DNA of 64,000 nt from Microbacteriaceae bacterium (GTDB taxonomy: Bacteria; Actinomycetota; Actinomycetes; Actinomycetales; Microbacteriaceae). The notes beneath the pieces are model-generated. The model saw only the letters and a program-made list of their open reading frames with translations, had not been told where the DNA came from and searched no databases. The first letter of the stretch is position 1. Each line of letters opens with the position of its first letter. The translations under genes were made by a program, and so were the position numbers. Positions 25,154 through 33,942 of this stretch are shown here, in pieces. The DNA lies in contig JAIYCT010000007.1 in the NCBI GenBank assembly GCA_027487865.1, positions 62,001-126,000 of the forward strand. The letters are read 5' to 3'.

Positions 25154-26203
25154 CTCAAACAAGTCCGATGCGGACTTTTGCCAAGAGAACTTAGCTGCCT
25201 GCGCAATTGATTTTTGTGACGCGCTCCGCCAGGCACCCTCTTGCCCGAGGCGATTGATCTGATCGACAAATGACTGCGGATCCGCAGAATTGAAATAGCT
25301 GGCGGCATCACCACCGATCTCTTTGAAGATCTCAAGATTCGACACCACTGCAGGTGTGCCGCGTTCCATGGCTTCAATAACCGGAATACCAAATCCCTCA
25401 TCCTTGGATGCCGTCACAAGGGCCTGGGCACTTATTAGCCACTGGTGATATTCGGCTTCGCTCACGCCGTTTTCGAATTGAACCCGAGCCCCAAGGGAAT
25501 CCGCCAGTGCGGTGAGTTCTGCTTTTCGAGCAGGGGATATGCGAGACAGGCAAACCAATGTGTGCTCAGGAAGCAGCGAGACTCCCCTGATAAGCGCCTC
25601 AACGTCCTTGTAGCCGATAAAACTGCCCATGTAGACCAGGATTCGCGATCCAGAATTATCGCGCTCTGGAACCGCCTCTGCCGCGTCAGCCGCGTTGTAG
25701 ATAACACTTATTGGTCTTTTGGTTAGTCGATGCTTGAGCATTTGATTTTTGGTGGTGTTTGAAACAGTGACCACCGCATCAGCACCATTCAGCACCATTC
25801 GCTGCGGTGTGAAGCTGAGGTGATAAAGCCACCATATAGCCCGAACCAGCGGATTGAATTCCTTTGGTGGTGTGCGGTGACGGTAGTAAATCAAATCGTG
25901 AAGCGTGAGAACCAATTTGAATTTTCTGCCAAGTCCGGAGGTGGTTTGCATTGGGCTGAATAGCACGTCGATGCCGGTCTCATTAAGCCTTCTGGCGGTA
26001 AAGATTTCCATGGCCGAGGTTGGGTCACCGGCCCAGACGACCGCTACCCCTTTTGGAAGTTTTGCTTCAACCCTTGCGTCACAAACCACAACCGTGAGGT
26101 CAGTCAACTTCGAGAGCTCTGCTAACAGCCCGAGGCTGAACCTGGAGATGCCATCCGGATGCTCCGGCTTTATAAACCTTGCGTCAAATGCAATCTTTCT
26201 CAA
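25136..26203 (-). CDS. GT4-type glycosyltransferase (group 1)
   Basis: Retaining glycosyltransferase transferring a sugar from a nucleotide donor; substrate unknown, surface polysaccharide or glycolipid possible. The 355 residues have a GT-B fold: an N-terminal acceptor domain with LVLTLHDLIYYRHRTPP, and a C-terminal donor domain with RILVYMGSFIGYKDVEALIRG and the E-x7-E signature in SKDEGFGIPVIEAMERGTPA. No membrane segment. It follows the alpha/beta hydrolase gene with a 4-base overlap, so the two form an operon. Confidence 0.86.
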   Translation of the reverse strand: MRKIAFDARFIKPEHPDGISRFSLGLLAELSKLTDLTVVVCDARVEAKLPKGVAVVWAGDPTSAMEIFTARRLNETGIDVLFSPMQTTSGLGRKFKLVLTLHDLIYYRHRTPPKEFNPLVRAIWWLYHLSFTPQRMVLNGADAVVTVSNTTKNQMLKHRLTKRPISVIYNAADAAEAVPERDNSGSRILVYMGSFIGYKDVEALIRGVSLLPEHTLVCLSRISPARKAELTALADSLGARVQFENGVSEAEYHQWLISAQALVTASKDEGFGIPVIEAMERGTPAVVSNLEIFKEIGGDAASYFNSADPQSFVDQINRLGQEGAWRSASQKSIAQAAKFSWQKSASDLFELLNRV

Positions 26204-27069
26204 AGCTCACCCAAGAATTTGTCTATTGCCATGCCAACTTCGGCGGAAGATTCGTAGTGCGTTAGGTGGCCAACCGAGGGCATGATCTCCAGCTTGGAGC
26301 CGGCAATCAGTCCCTGAAGCTTTATCTGGTTTGCCAATGGAGCGATCAGGTCCTTCTCGCCCGCAATCAACAAAGTCGGAACCTTAAAGTCTTTGGCAAA
26401 ATCCATGACGCTCGATGCGGATGCCGCCGCGAATCCCTCGTGAGCGACTCGGTCACTTCGATAGGTAGAGAAGTGCTGGTGGTGTTGATTGTGAATCCAG
26501 GAGCGCAGTTTGAAGCTCTTTGATGTTGCCATCGCGACCGACATCACGCGGACCACCAGCCAGCTTCGGAGAAGCCCCGACCCGAGTCTTCCAAGGGATG
26601 TGGCAAGTGAGTAGAAGCTGCGTGCGATTTTGTTTGCAAGATCGTTCTGTTCGCTGGCTTTGGTGGTAATCGGGTTTTGAAGAACAATCGCCCTAGCCCT
26701 CATGCCCTGACTAACCGCCCTTGAGACCACGAGGGATCCAAAGCTGTGGCCTATCACGACCACACCCGAGCCGATCTGATCAACCAGTACGGTTAGCCAA
26801 TTCGCATAGCTTTCTAGGTCGTGTTTTTCAAGTTCCGGGGTCTTGCCATAGCCCGGTAGGTCTGGGATTAGCACCTCGTAGTCAACAAGTGCTCCAGCGA
26901 TGGCTGCTAGACCGTGGTGGTCGCCTCGAAACCCATGAATAAAGAGCAACTTGCCCTTAGGTTCTGATGAGGGGTAGTGCCAAATTGCGGTCGTCCCAAT
27001 ATCGGCCCGGTGACCGCGTTCCGCTGCCAGAGTGGCAAGGGTCGGGGCAGGAAGATTTAGAACCGGCAT
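26200..27069 (-). CDS. Alpha/beta hydrolase
   Basis: Serine hydrolase of unknown substrate. The 289-residue protein shows LLFIHGFRGDHHGLAAIAGA (oxyanion region), the nucleophile elbow VVIGHSFGSLVVSRAV near residue 106, an aspartate in PTLLIAGEKDLIAPLANQ and a C-terminal histidine in MPSVGHLTHYES: a full catalytic triad. It is first in a two-gene operon with the GT4 gene. TAGACT lies exactly 6 bases before its ATG, so translation is probably leaderless. Confidence 0.87.
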   Translation of the reverse strand: MPVLNLPAPTLATLAAERGHRADIGTTAIWHYPSSEPKGKLLFIHGFRGDHHGLAAIAGALVDYEVLIPDLPGYGKTPELEKHDLESYANWLTVLVDQIGSGVVVIGHSFGSLVVSRAVSQGMRARAIVLQNPITTKASEQNDLANKIARSFYSLATSLGRLGSGLLRSWLVVRVMSVAMATSKSFKLRSWIHNQHHQHFSTYRSDRVAHEGFAAASASSVMDFAKDFKVPTLLIAGEKDLIAPLANQIKLQGLIAGSKLEIMPSVGHLTHYESSAEVGMAIDKFLGEL

Positions 27070-27075
27070 GTGTCA

Positions 27076-27081
27076 AGTCTA
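27076..27081 (-). promoter_or_regulatory. Predicted -10 element, leaderless alpha/beta hydrolase gene
   Basis: TAGACT on the minus strand, then TGACAC, then ATG. Same hexamer and spacing as trpD. Confidence 0.65.
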
Positions 27082-27124
27082 AGAGTGTCGGTAAGCCTCG
27101 GTAGTCTGGGCGCAAGGAGAAGCC

Positions 27125-27838
27125 TTGTTAGATTTTGATTTTGATCCAAACCGCCCAGCCTGGAGTAAGCAACTCGCGGTTTTTGACCTCGAAACCACCG
27201 GTCTAGATCTCGACACCTCGAGGATCGTGACTTCCACGGTCGCGGTTATCGATTCCAACGGCGAACCTACCGAGGTCCACGAGTGGCTAGTAAACCCTGG
27301 AATTGAAATACCGGAGGCTGCGGCCAATGTCCATGGAGTCACGACGGAGATCGCAAAAGCCAATGGCGTTGAGCCGGGGCCTGCTATCTCCGAAATGCTT
27401 GAGGTTCTTACCCTTCTGAATAAGTCAATGCCGCTTGTGGCATTCAATGCTCCCTACGACTTTTCAATATTGAAATCCGAGGCTGAAAGATATGACTTTC
27501 AGCCACTGTCTCCATTCCCGGTAATCGATCCGCTGGTTCTCGACCGTAAGCTCGTGAAGTTTCGCTCGGGCAAAGGTTCTAGGACCTTGATTGCACTTTG
27601 CCGTGACTATGGCGTTGAGCTATCGGATGCTCACAACTCAACTGCTGATGCTGTTGCCGCAGGACGTTTGGCACAGCGCCAGGCAGCTAAGTTCCCTGCG
27701 TTGAATGTTTCTGCTGAAGAACTGCATGCGTCACAGGCTATGTGGTCAGATGAGCAGAGCTTGGAATTTGAAGCCTGGCTTAAACAACAAGACCGCCCGG
27801 ATTACCGTGCGGTCTTGGGTTGGCCAATAAAGAATTAG
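27125..27838 (+). CDS. DnaQ-like 3'-5' exonuclease (DEDDh family)
   Basis: Exonuclease resembling the DNA polymerase III epsilon proofreading domain. The 237 residues have motif [18 protein letters not shown], motif II in [19 protein letters not shown] and motif [20 protein letters not shown] with the catalytic histidine and aspartate. It is longer than the bare domain but has no polymerase-binding domain that I can identify. The start is a TTG with AAGGAG five bases ahead, and TAGTCT at 27102-27107 is a likely -10. Whether it is the replicative proofreader or a repair nuclease cannot be told. Confidence 0.88.
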   Translation: MLDFDFDPNRPAWSKQLAVFDLETTGLDLDTSRIVTSTVAVIDSNGEPTEVHEWLVNPGIEIPEAAANVHGVTTEIAKANGVEPGPAISEMLEVLTLLNKSMPLVAFNAPYDFSILKSEAERYDFQPLSPFPVIDPLVLDRKLVKFRSGKGSRTLIALCRDYGVELSDAHNSTADAVAAGRLAQRQAAKFPALNVSAEELHASQAMWSDEQSLEFEAWLKQQDRPDYRAVLGWPIKN

Positions 27839-28083
27839 CCGAAGTTCTTGTAACGCTCGTTGAAGCGCTCTACGCGACCTGCAGAGTCCATGATGCGCTG
27901 CTTACCGGTGTAGAACGGGTGGCTAGCAGAGCTGATTTCCACGTCGTAGACAGGGTAGGTCTTGCCATCTTCCCACTCAATGGTCTTTGAGCTGGTGATG
28001 GTAGCGCGGGTTAGAAATGCAACGCCAGATGCCAGGTCGCGAAATACGATTGGCTCGTAGGTTGGGTGAATTTCAGCCTTCAT
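27835..28083 (-). CDS. rpmE2: Ribosomal protein L31 type B (zinc-independent)
   Basis: Large-subunit ribosomal protein. The 82-residue sequence begins [20 protein letters not shown] and ends [20 protein letters not shown] plus a short tail; it has no cysteine at all, so it is the zinc-free type B form usually made when zinc is short. It has a ribosome site AAGGAAACC before the ATG. Its stop overlaps the exonuclease stop by four bases. A TTGCT-N4-AGCAA repeat lies about 24 bases upstream. Confidence 0.95.
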   Translation of the reverse strand: MKAEIHPTYEPIVFRDLASGVAFLTRATITSSKTIEWEDGKTYPVYDVEISSASHPFYTGKQRIMDSAGRVERFNERYKNFG

Positions 28084-28106
28084 GGTTTCCTTCTTGTGAA
28101 ATCTTT

Positions 28107-28120
28107 TTGCTAATGAGCAA
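28107..28120. repeat. Short inverted repeat upstream of rpmE2
   Basis: TTGCT-AATG-AGCAA, 5-base arms. It lies between the ABC gene end and rpmE2 and could be a weak operator or part of the promoter region. It does not resemble a Zur box closely, and no T run follows for termination. Confidence 0.3.
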
Positions 28121-28155
28121 CAGCGGGAAAGCTTAGCAGCAAATTCCTTTGTCGT

Positions 28156-28938
28156 CTAGGACGCAATCGCAGAGAATCTACCGTCCTGGTAGCTCACCTG
28201 CAGTGGGAAACGGAAAGTCTCCGAGATCGCAGCGCTGGTGATGGTTGCACCGATCTCTCCCCTGGCCAAAATCTTGCCATCTTGCATCAAGAGGGCGTGA
28301 GTGAATCCGGCTGGGATTTCCTCTAGGTGGTGAGTCACCATTGCCATAGCTGGAGCCTGAGGGCTTGTGGCATAGCCGCTAAGAAGTCTCAGGGTAAGTT
28401 CTCGGGCTGCAAGATCAAGGCTTGCCACCGGCTCATCCAAAAGCATCAGTTCTGGATCAGTCATAACCGAACGGGCAATTTGAACACGCTTTCGCTCGCC
28501 ATCTGAAAGGGTGCCAAAAGGACGCTGGGCAAAATCTTCGAGCTGCCACTCCCTGAGCACCCGCATTGCACGACGCTCATCAATAGCATCGTAAGTCTCG
28601 TTCCAGCGACCGGTGACCCCGTAGCTGGCGGTCATAACTGCGTTTAGAACGCTTTCGCTGTTTGGAATCTGGTTGGCCAAGGCGCTAGAGGCAAAGCCAA
28701 TTCTGGTTCTGAGCTCAAAAACATTTACTTCCCCCAGGCGCTGATCCAGGATTCTTGCCTGGCCAGAGGATGGGTGGATCTGAGCAGCGCAAACCCTGAG
28801 CATGGTGGTTTTTCCAGCGCCATTAGCGCCCAGAATTACCCAGCGCTCATTTGAATTGGCAGAGAAGGTAACGGATTCTAGGATCGCTTTACCGCTGCGA
28901 ACTACGCTGACATTTTGAAGATCAATTACCTGTGACAT
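28156..28938 (-). CDS. Stand-alone ABC ATPase (YlmA/ModF-like)
   Basis: ATP-binding cassette protein without an adjacent permease. The 260 residues have Walker A GANGAGKTTMLRV near residue 37, the signature LSDGERKRVQIAR, Walker B LMLLDEPVASLDL and the switch histidine in AMVTHHLEEI. The track starts at 29007; I chose the ATG at 28938 because homologous ATPases begin just before VIDLQNVSV and the longer form would run into glgA. TAGGCT lies 8 bases ahead. The transported substrate, if any, is unknown. Confidence 0.83.
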   Translation of the reverse strand: MSQVIDLQNVSVVRSGKAILESVTFSANSNERWVILGANGAGKTTMLRVCAAQIHPSSGQARILDQRLGEVNVFELRTRIGFASSALANQIPNSESVLNAVMTASYGVTGRWNETYDAIDERRAMRVLREWQLEDFAQRPFGTLSDGERKRVQIARSVMTDPELMLLDEPVASLDLAARELTLRLLSGYATSPQAPAMAMVTHHLEEIPAGFTHALLMQDGKILARGEIGATITSAAISETFRFPLQVSYQDGRFSAIAS

Positions 28939-28946
28939 TGAAAAAT

Positions 28947-28952
28947 AGCCTA
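28947..28952 (-). promoter_or_regulatory. Possible -10 element of the ABC ATPase gene
   Basis: TAGGCT on the minus strand, 8 bases from the ATG, overlapping the last codons of glgA. Weaker case than the 6-base examples. Confidence 0.35.
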
Positions 28953-30134
28953 GCTCTGAACTGCCCTGGAGTAGACCTCTATCGTGCGAGTCGCAATCGA
29001 CTCCCAACTAAATTCTTCAACCGCTCTAATGCGTCCAGCTTCGCCAAAAGATTTCAGGGTTCCTGACTCCAGCGCAGCGTTGAGGGCATTGCCCCAATCC
29101 GCAACAAACTTGTTTTCATCAACCGGTGTTCCCGATCCATCATCTACCTGCTCAATTGGCACTAGCCATCCGGTCTTACCATCGGCTACCACCTCGGGGA
29201 TGCCGCCGGTTGCAGTTGCGATTACCGGTGCGCCACAGGCCATTGCCTCGAGGTTTACGATTCCCAATGGCTCGTAAATCGAAGGGCAAACAAAAGCGTC
29301 AGCGTTACTCAGTAGCGCGGCCAACTTGGGTTGTGGGAGGTGTTCTGGAATCCAAACCACGCCCGAGCGGGTCTTAGAAAGTTCGGACACTAGGTGCTCG
29401 ACCTCGGCTTTGATCTCTGGGGTATCCGGAGCGCCAGCACAAAGCACCAACTGAACATCCTGTGGCAGTTGACTGGCAGCCCTTAGAAAGTATGGAAGAC
29501 CTTTCTGCCGGGTGATTCGACCCACAAAGATAACCGAACGCTGATCAGGGTTTACACCAAGCGAGCGAACCATGTCTGCCTCGTGAAGCGGCTGCCACTT
29601 CTGGGAGTCAATACCGTTGTAGACAACCTCAACCTTGTTTGGATCAAGTTCCGGATAAGCCTTGAGTATGTCCCTGCGCATACCGTGAGATACCGCTATG
29701 ACTCGCTTTGCCTGCTCGTAGGCTGCACGCTCAATAAAGGAGGAGACCGCATACCCTCCCCCAAGTTGTTCCGCTTTCCAGGGGCGCAAAGGTTCTAACG
29801 AGTGGGCCGTGATCACGTGAGGTATGCCGTGCAGCATCGATGCTATGTGACCGGCAAAGTTGGCATACCAGGTGTGAGAGTGCACTAGGTTTGCGCCTTT
29901 GATAGCCTGAACAATCTCGAGATCGGTAGCCATGGTTTGAATGGCTGGGTTGGCATCCGAATAGGCCGAAGGAGTGCGGTAGCCAAAGGTGTCGGCCTCT
30001 TGAACCGGTTCGCCAAATGCGTGAACTCGAGCCTGAATTCTGGATCGAAGGACCTTGACCAATTCGGTGATGTGCACGCCGGCTCCACCATAGATATTGG
30101 GCGGATACTCCTTGGTAACAAAATCCACGCGCAT
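28950..30134 (-). CDS. glgA: Glycogen synthase / alpha-maltose-1-phosphate synthase (actinobacterial GT4 GlgA/GlgM)
   Basis: GT-B glycosyltransferase using ADP-glucose. The 394-residue protein begins MRVDFVTKEYPPNIYGGAGVH and carries VHSHTWYANFAGHIASMLHG, the donor-site FVGRITRQKGLPYFLRAA and the E-x7-E region SIYEPLGIVNLEAMACGAPV. It is annotated as GlgA in many actinobacteria, but the mycobacterial homologue in the same divergent arrangement with glgC (GlgM) makes maltose-1-phosphate, so either product is possible. The ATG is preceded by TAGCAT at 6 bases and no ribosome site. Confidence 0.88.
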   Translation of the reverse strand: MRVDFVTKEYPPNIYGGAGVHITELVKVLRSRIQARVHAFGEPVQEADTFGYRTPSAYSDANPAIQTMATDLEIVQAIKGANLVHSHTWYANFAGHIASMLHGIPHVITAHSLEPLRPWKAEQLGGGYAVSSFIERAAYEQAKRVIAVSHGMRRDILKAYPELDPNKVEVVYNGIDSQKWQPLHEADMVRSLGVNPDQRSVIFVGRITRQKGLPYFLRAASQLPQDVQLVLCAGAPDTPEIKAEVEHLVSELSKTRSGVVWIPEHLPQPKLAALLSNADAFVCPSIYEPLGIVNLEAMACGAPVIATATGGIPEVVADGKTGWLVPIEQVDDGSGTPVDENKFVADWGNALNAALESGTLKSFGEAGRIRAVEEFSWESIATRTIEVYSRAVQS

Positions 30135-30140
30135 ACCGAA

Positions 30141-30146
30141 ATGCTA
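30141..30146 (-). promoter_or_regulatory. Predicted -10 element, leaderless glgA
   Basis: TAGCAT on the minus strand, then TTCGGT, then ATG. It lies back to back with the glgC promoter, the two -10 elements being 22 bases apart. Confidence 0.6.
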
Positions 30147-30168
30147 GTGTCTGCGCCAGTTGAACAAC

Positions 30169-30174
30169 TAACAT
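30169..30174 (+). promoter_or_regulatory. Predicted -10 element, leaderless glgC
   Basis: TAACAT, then TTGGCT, then ATG at 30181. The 6-base spacing supports this ATG rather than the TTG at 30175 given by the ORF track. Confidence 0.6.
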
Positions 30175-30180
30175 TTGGCT

Positions 30181-31422
30181 ATGGGTCGAACAAGAGTCTT
30201 CGGAATGGTTCTCGCTGGTGGCGAGGGCAAGCGTTTGATGCCGCTAACCGCAGATCGAGCCAAGCCAGCAGTGCCTTTTGCCGGAAGCTATCGACTTATT
30301 GACTTCGCTCTTTCGAATCTGATCAACTCCGGACTCAGACGAATTGTGGTGCTAACCCAGTACAAGTCACACTCACTTGACCGTCACGTCTCGCAAACCT
30401 GGCGCATGTCTCCGCTTTTGGGATCCTACGTGGCCTCGGTTCCTGCTCAGCAGCGCTTGGGCAAGCGCTGGTACACCGGCAGTGCAGACGCGATTTTGCA
30501 GTCCATGAACGCCCTCAGCGATGAGCGACCTGACTACGTGGTGGTGGTCGGAGCCGACCACGTCTACCGTATGGACTTTGACCAGATGCTGCAGTCGCAC
30601 ATCGACTCTGGTATGGAGGCAACAGTCGCTGCCATTAGACAGCCAATCGCCATTGCTCCCCAGTTCGGCGTTATTGAGGTGGATCCGGCTAACCCGGTCA
30701 AAATCTCGGCATTCCGTGAGAAGCCAGCCGACCCTCAGCCGGTGCCGGGAGATCCAACCCAAGCTTTGGTTTCGATGGGAAACTACATCTTCAATGCGCA
30801 ATCTTTGATTGATGCTATTGAACGTGATGGGGAAAACCCAGACTCATCGCACGATATGGGTGGGGACATCATTCCTTACTTTGTGAACCACGGCACTGCA
30901 GGTGCTTACGACTTCACCTTCAATGAGATTCCGGGTGCAACCGCGCGCGATAAGTCTTACTGGCGAGACGTGGGAACCATGGACTCCTACTACGACGCTC
31001 ACATGGACCTAATCTCGACCATGCCAATCTTCAATCTCTACAACTCGGACTGGCCGGTCTACAACCAGCAGATCAACTTGCCACCGGCCAAGTTCATCCA
31101 CGACTCAGAGGGCAATCAGGGTCGCACGCAGGATTCGATTGTGAGCTTGGGCGTTGTGGTTTCCGGAGGAATTGTTGATCGCTCGGTGCTATCCCCCAAC
31201 GTTCGAGTCTCCTCGAGAACACTGATCACCGAGTCTGTGCTTTTGGATGATGTTCAGGTTGGACGCGATTGCACCATTCGCAAGGCGATTCTGGACAAGA
31301 ACGTTGTGGTTTCAGATGGTGCAAGCATTGGTGTCAGCAAGGAGCGAGACCTAGAGCGCGGCTTCACCGTCACAGAGAGCGGCATAACCGTTGTCGCAAA
31401 GGGGCGCTTGGTTACACCTTGA
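30181..31422 (+). CDS. glgC: Glucose-1-phosphate adenylyltransferase
   Basis: Makes ADP-glucose from ATP and glucose-1-phosphate, the committed step of glycogen (or maltose-1-phosphate) synthesis. The 413-residue protein has the nucleotide-binding [20 protein letters not shown] motif near its start, [15 protein letters not shown] with a catalytic aspartate, and [14 protein letters not shown]; the C-terminal third is a left-handed beta-helix with [12 protein letters not shown]. It is divergent from glgA/glgM. I use the ATG at 30181. Its stop overlaps serB by four bases. Confidence 0.95.
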   Translation: MGRTRVFGMVLAGGEGKRLMPLTADRAKPAVPFAGSYRLIDFALSNLINSGLRRIVVLTQYKSHSLDRHVSQTWRMSPLLGSYVASVPAQQRLGKRWYTGSADAILQSMNALSDERPDYVVVVGADHVYRMDFDQMLQSHIDSGMEATVAAIRQPIAIAPQFGVIEVDPANPVKISAFREKPADPQPVPGDPTQALVSMGNYIFNAQSLIDAIERDGENPDSSHDMGGDIIPYFVNHGTAGAYDFTFNEIPGATARDKSYWRDVGTMDSYYDAHMDLISTMPIFNLYNSDWPVYNQQINLPPAKFIHDSEGNQGRTQDSIVSLGVVVSGGIVDRSVLSPNVRVSSRTLITESVLLDDVQVGRDCTIRKAILDKNVVVSDGASIGVSKERDLERGFTVTESGITVVAKGRLVTP

Positions 31423-32048
31423 CAAAGTTCCTAGTGGTTTTTGATGTTGACTCAACCCTCATCAATGACGAAGCAATTGAATTACTGGCCGAGCGGGCTG
31501 GGAAAAGACAAGAGGTAGCCGAGCTCACAGAGCGCGCGATGCGCGGCGAACTCGACTTTGGAGACAGCCTCAGGCAGCGAGTGCTAACCCTGAAGGGACT
31601 AGATGAAGCAGTTCTAGGCGAGGTATCTCACCAGCTCTCCCCCACAACAGGTGGTAGAGAACTAATCGAAGCTATTCATAGTCGCGGCGGTAAGGCCGCT
31701 GCCGTATCGGGCGGGTTTATCCAGCTTTTGGCGCCGGTGAAAGAGCAGTTGAAATTTGATTTAGAGCGGGCAAACACCCTTGAGGTTGTCGATGGCAAGC
31801 TCACCGGCCAGGTTGTTGGCAGGGTAATTGATAGAGCCGCCAAGGCCGAAGCACTTCTGGAGTGGGCAAACCAGCTCGGTGTTAGCCTGCAGGAGACCAT
31901 TGCGGTAGGTGATGGTGCGAATGACCTTGGGATGATGGAAGCTGCTGGACTCTCGGTGGCATTCTGTGCAAAACCTGTAGTGCAGCAGAAAGCAAAAATC
32001 GCGCTCAATGAGCGCGATCTAAGCCTGCTAATTCAGTTATTGCCCTAG
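31419..32048 (+). CDS. serB: Phosphoserine phosphatase
   Basis: Last step of serine synthesis: removes phosphate from O-phosphoserine. The 209-residue HAD enzyme has the DxDST nucleophile motif [18 protein letters not shown] right after the start, [12 protein letters not shown] (motif II) and [17 protein letters not shown] (motif III/IV). The ORF track runs it back to 31269 inside glgC in another frame; the real start is the TTG at 31419, overlapping the glgC stop as TTGA. It lacks an ACT domain. Its end overlaps fabI by four bases. Confidence 0.9.
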   Translation: MTKFLVVFDVDSTLINDEAIELLAERAGKRQEVAELTERAMRGELDFGDSLRQRVLTLKGLDEAVLGEVSHQLSPTTGGRELIEAIHSRGGKAAAVSGGFIQLLAPVKEQLKFDLERANTLEVVDGKLTGQVVGRVIDRAAKAEALLEWANQLGVSLQETIAVGDGANDLGMMEAAGLSVAFCAKPVVQQKAKIALNERDLSLLIQLLP

Positions 32049-32812
32049 GCGCCGGTCGAGTGAAGTCCGCCATCAACGTGGATCATTTCACCTGTGGTCG
32101 CTGGGAACCAGTCGCTCAATAGTGCAACCAAGCCCTTGGCAGCAGCCTCGGTGTCGGTTAGGTCCCAGCCAAGTGGTGCGCGGCCAGTCCAAAGCTCTTC
32201 CATGGTTGCAAAACCAGGGATGCCCTTCGCGGCGGTAGTGCGAAGTGGTCCAGCAGAAATCAGGTTCACGCGGATTCCCTTGTCGCCTAGGTAGCGAGCT
32301 AGGTAGCGAGCGGTTGACTCAAACGCAGCCTTGGCAACGCCCATCCAGTCGTATACCGGCCAGGAAACGGTCGCATCGAAAGTCAAACCAACCACCGAGC
32401 TTGGGTTGTTTAGAACCGGCAAGCAGGCAGTGGTGATGGCCTTGAGTGAGTAAGCCGAGACCTCAACAGCAGTTGAAACGTCCGACCAAGGGGTCTGCAT
32501 GAAATTACCGCCGAGCGCGGTTTGCGGGGCAAAAGCGATCGCGTGGACAATGCCATCTAGCGAACCAAGGTGCTCCTTGACGTGACCTGCCAGCGCATCC
32601 AGGTTCTCCTGGTTGGTGGCATCAAGCTCGATTACCTTGACCGGCTTTGGCAAGCGCTCAGCGATCTTCTGAGTGATTGGAAGCATGCGTCCGAAAGAGC
32701 TTAGAAGCACCTCGGCGCCCTCTTCCTGGGCCAGCTTGGCTGCCGTAAAGGCAATTGAAGCCTCGGTTAGTACACCGGTCACGAGTATTTTCTTACCTTC
32801 GAGAATTCCCAA
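32045..32812 (-). CDS. fabI: Enoyl-[acyl-carrier-protein] reductase, InhA/FabI type
   Basis: Last reductive step of the fatty acid elongation cycle, NADH-dependent. The 255-residue short-chain dehydrogenase begins GILEGKKILVTGVLTEASIA, where the InhA-type TGVLTEASIAF nucleotide-binding loop is seen, and has the active-site pair YDWMGVAK (Y-x6-K). The track ATG at 32818 would leave no gap to the AGGAG site; the TTG at 32812 has a 6-base gap and gives the usual M-GIL start, so I chose it. fabG lies 38 bases upstream: the fabG-fabI (mabA-inhA) pair. Confidence 0.92.
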   Translation of the reverse strand: MGILEGKKILVTGVLTEASIAFTAAKLAQEEGAEVLLSSFGRMLPITQKIAERLPKPVKVIELDATNQENLDALAGHVKEHLGSLDGIVHAIAFAPQTALGGNFMQTPWSDVSTAVEVSAYSLKAITTACLPVLNNPSSVVGLTFDATVSWPVYDWMGVAKAAFESTARYLARYLGDKGIRVNLISAGPLRTTAAKGIPGFATMEELWTGRAPLGWDLTDTEAAAKGLVALLSDWFPATTGEMIHVDGGLHSTGA

Positions 32813-32850
32813 AGCCATCTCCTAAGTTGCGTTATGGAAAAAGTTACTAC

Positions 32851-33561
32851 CTAATGGCCCATTCCAAGACCACCGTCAACCGGAATCACCGCTCCGGAAA
32901 TGTATGCGGCATCATCGGACGCCAACCAGCAAACCACTTTTGCTACCTCGCTCGGCGCTGCAAAGCGACCGGCCGGAATCTTCGCCTTGTAGGAAGCCTG
33001 CAATTCTTCGGTTAGCTCAGCGGTCATGTCGGTGTCGATAAAGCCCGGAGCTACAACATTTGCGGTTATGTTGCGACCGCCAAGTTCGCGGGTGACTGAC
33101 CTTGCTATTCCAACCAGTGCGCTCTTGGTCGCGGCGTAGTTCACCTGCCCTGCGCTTCCCAAAAGACCAACGACGGATCCAATCAAGATAACTCGGCCAA
33201 ATCTTGCCTTGATCATGCCCTTGGTTACCCTGCGAAGCACTCGGAAGACACCGGAGAGGTTGGTGTTTACAACCTCCTCGAACTCTTCGTCAGTCATTCT
33301 CATCAAAAGGGTGTCGCGGGTGATGCCAGCATTTGCTACTAAAACTTCAATCGGTCCTAGCTGCTGCTCAACTTCTAGCAGGGCAGCATCCAAGGAAGCT
33401 CCATCGGTGACGTCGGCGCGAACGGTGAGTGAACCTATCGGACCCTGGCCAGAGCGGGCAGTTACCGCAACTTTGTAACCCTGGGCAACAAACTCCTCAG
33501 CAATTGCAAAACCAATTCCTCGGTTGCCACCGGTGACTAGAACTGTGCGGGACTGGTTCAT
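32851..33561 (-). CDS. fabG: 3-oxoacyl-[acyl-carrier-protein] reductase
   Basis: NADPH-dependent keto reduction in fatty acid elongation. The 236-residue protein has LVTGGNRGIGFAIAEEF (Rossmann loop), NAG in VLVANAGITRDTLLMRM, the catalytic serine in LIGSVVGLLGSAGQVN and YAATKSALVG (Y-x3-K). The track starts at 33612, but ATG 33561 has GGAG 7 bases upstream (aaggagcaaata) and fits the family N-terminus. It precedes fabI in the same direction, the mycobacterial mabA-inhA order. Confidence 0.94.
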   Translation of the reverse strand: MNQSRTVLVTGGNRGIGFAIAEEFVAQGYKVAVTARSGQGPIGSLTVRADVTDGASLDAALLEVEQQLGPIEVLVANAGITRDTLLMRMTDEEFEEVVNTNLSGVFRVLRRVTKGMIKARFGRVILIGSVVGLLGSAGQVNYAATKSALVGIARSVTRELGGRNITANVVAPGFIDTDMTAELTEELQASYKAKIPAGRFAAPSEVAKVVCWLASDDAAYISGAVIPVDGGLGMGH

Positions 33562-33648
33562 TATTTGCTCCTTGCGGGAATACCATTGTCTTAATCGCGT
33601 TATGAATACCAAAGCCTAGCAATTGGGCCAACGGAAGAAGCGTAAGCA

Positions 33649-33942
33649 ATGGCCAAGCGGCAAAGTGCGACATCACTCGAGCTCTCCCCCGATGAAGAGC
33701 GTCGCGTTCGCATGCGCAAGTACACAATTGCGATGAGTGTGCGCATGGTTTGCATAGTTGCAGGAGTATTCACCACCGGTATTTTGATGTGGATATTCTT
33801 TGCTCTGGCAATCTTTTTGCCATACTTCGCGGTGATTATTGCCAACTCTCAAGGCGGGACCACAAAAGACAACTCCACCAAAATTGTGGCCCCGGCGGTT
33901 TCTATCCCGGCCAGCAAAATCAGAATTGTCGATGAAGAGTAA
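33649..33942 (+). CDS. DUF3099 family membrane protein
   Basis: Small membrane protein conserved in actinobacteria, function unknown. The 97 residues have a charged cytoplasmic start (LSPDEERRVRMRKYTIAMSV), two helices around VRMVCIVAGVFTTGILMWIF and FFALAIFLPYFAVIIANS, then a polar tail. It is divergent from fabG and overlaps the next small gene by 11 bases. GGAAGAAG lies upstream of the ATG. SURF1 follows two genes on, a common neighbour of this family. Confidence 0.85.
   Translation: MAKRQSATSLELSPDEERRVRMRKYTIAMSVRMVCIVAGVFTTGILMWIFFALAIFLPYFAVIIANSQGGTTKDNSTKIVAPAVSIPASKIRIVDEE

Noticed and set aside
28107-28120. Zur box before rpmE2
   Set aside because: The repeat has only 5-base arms and does not match known Zur operators; kept only as a short repeat.
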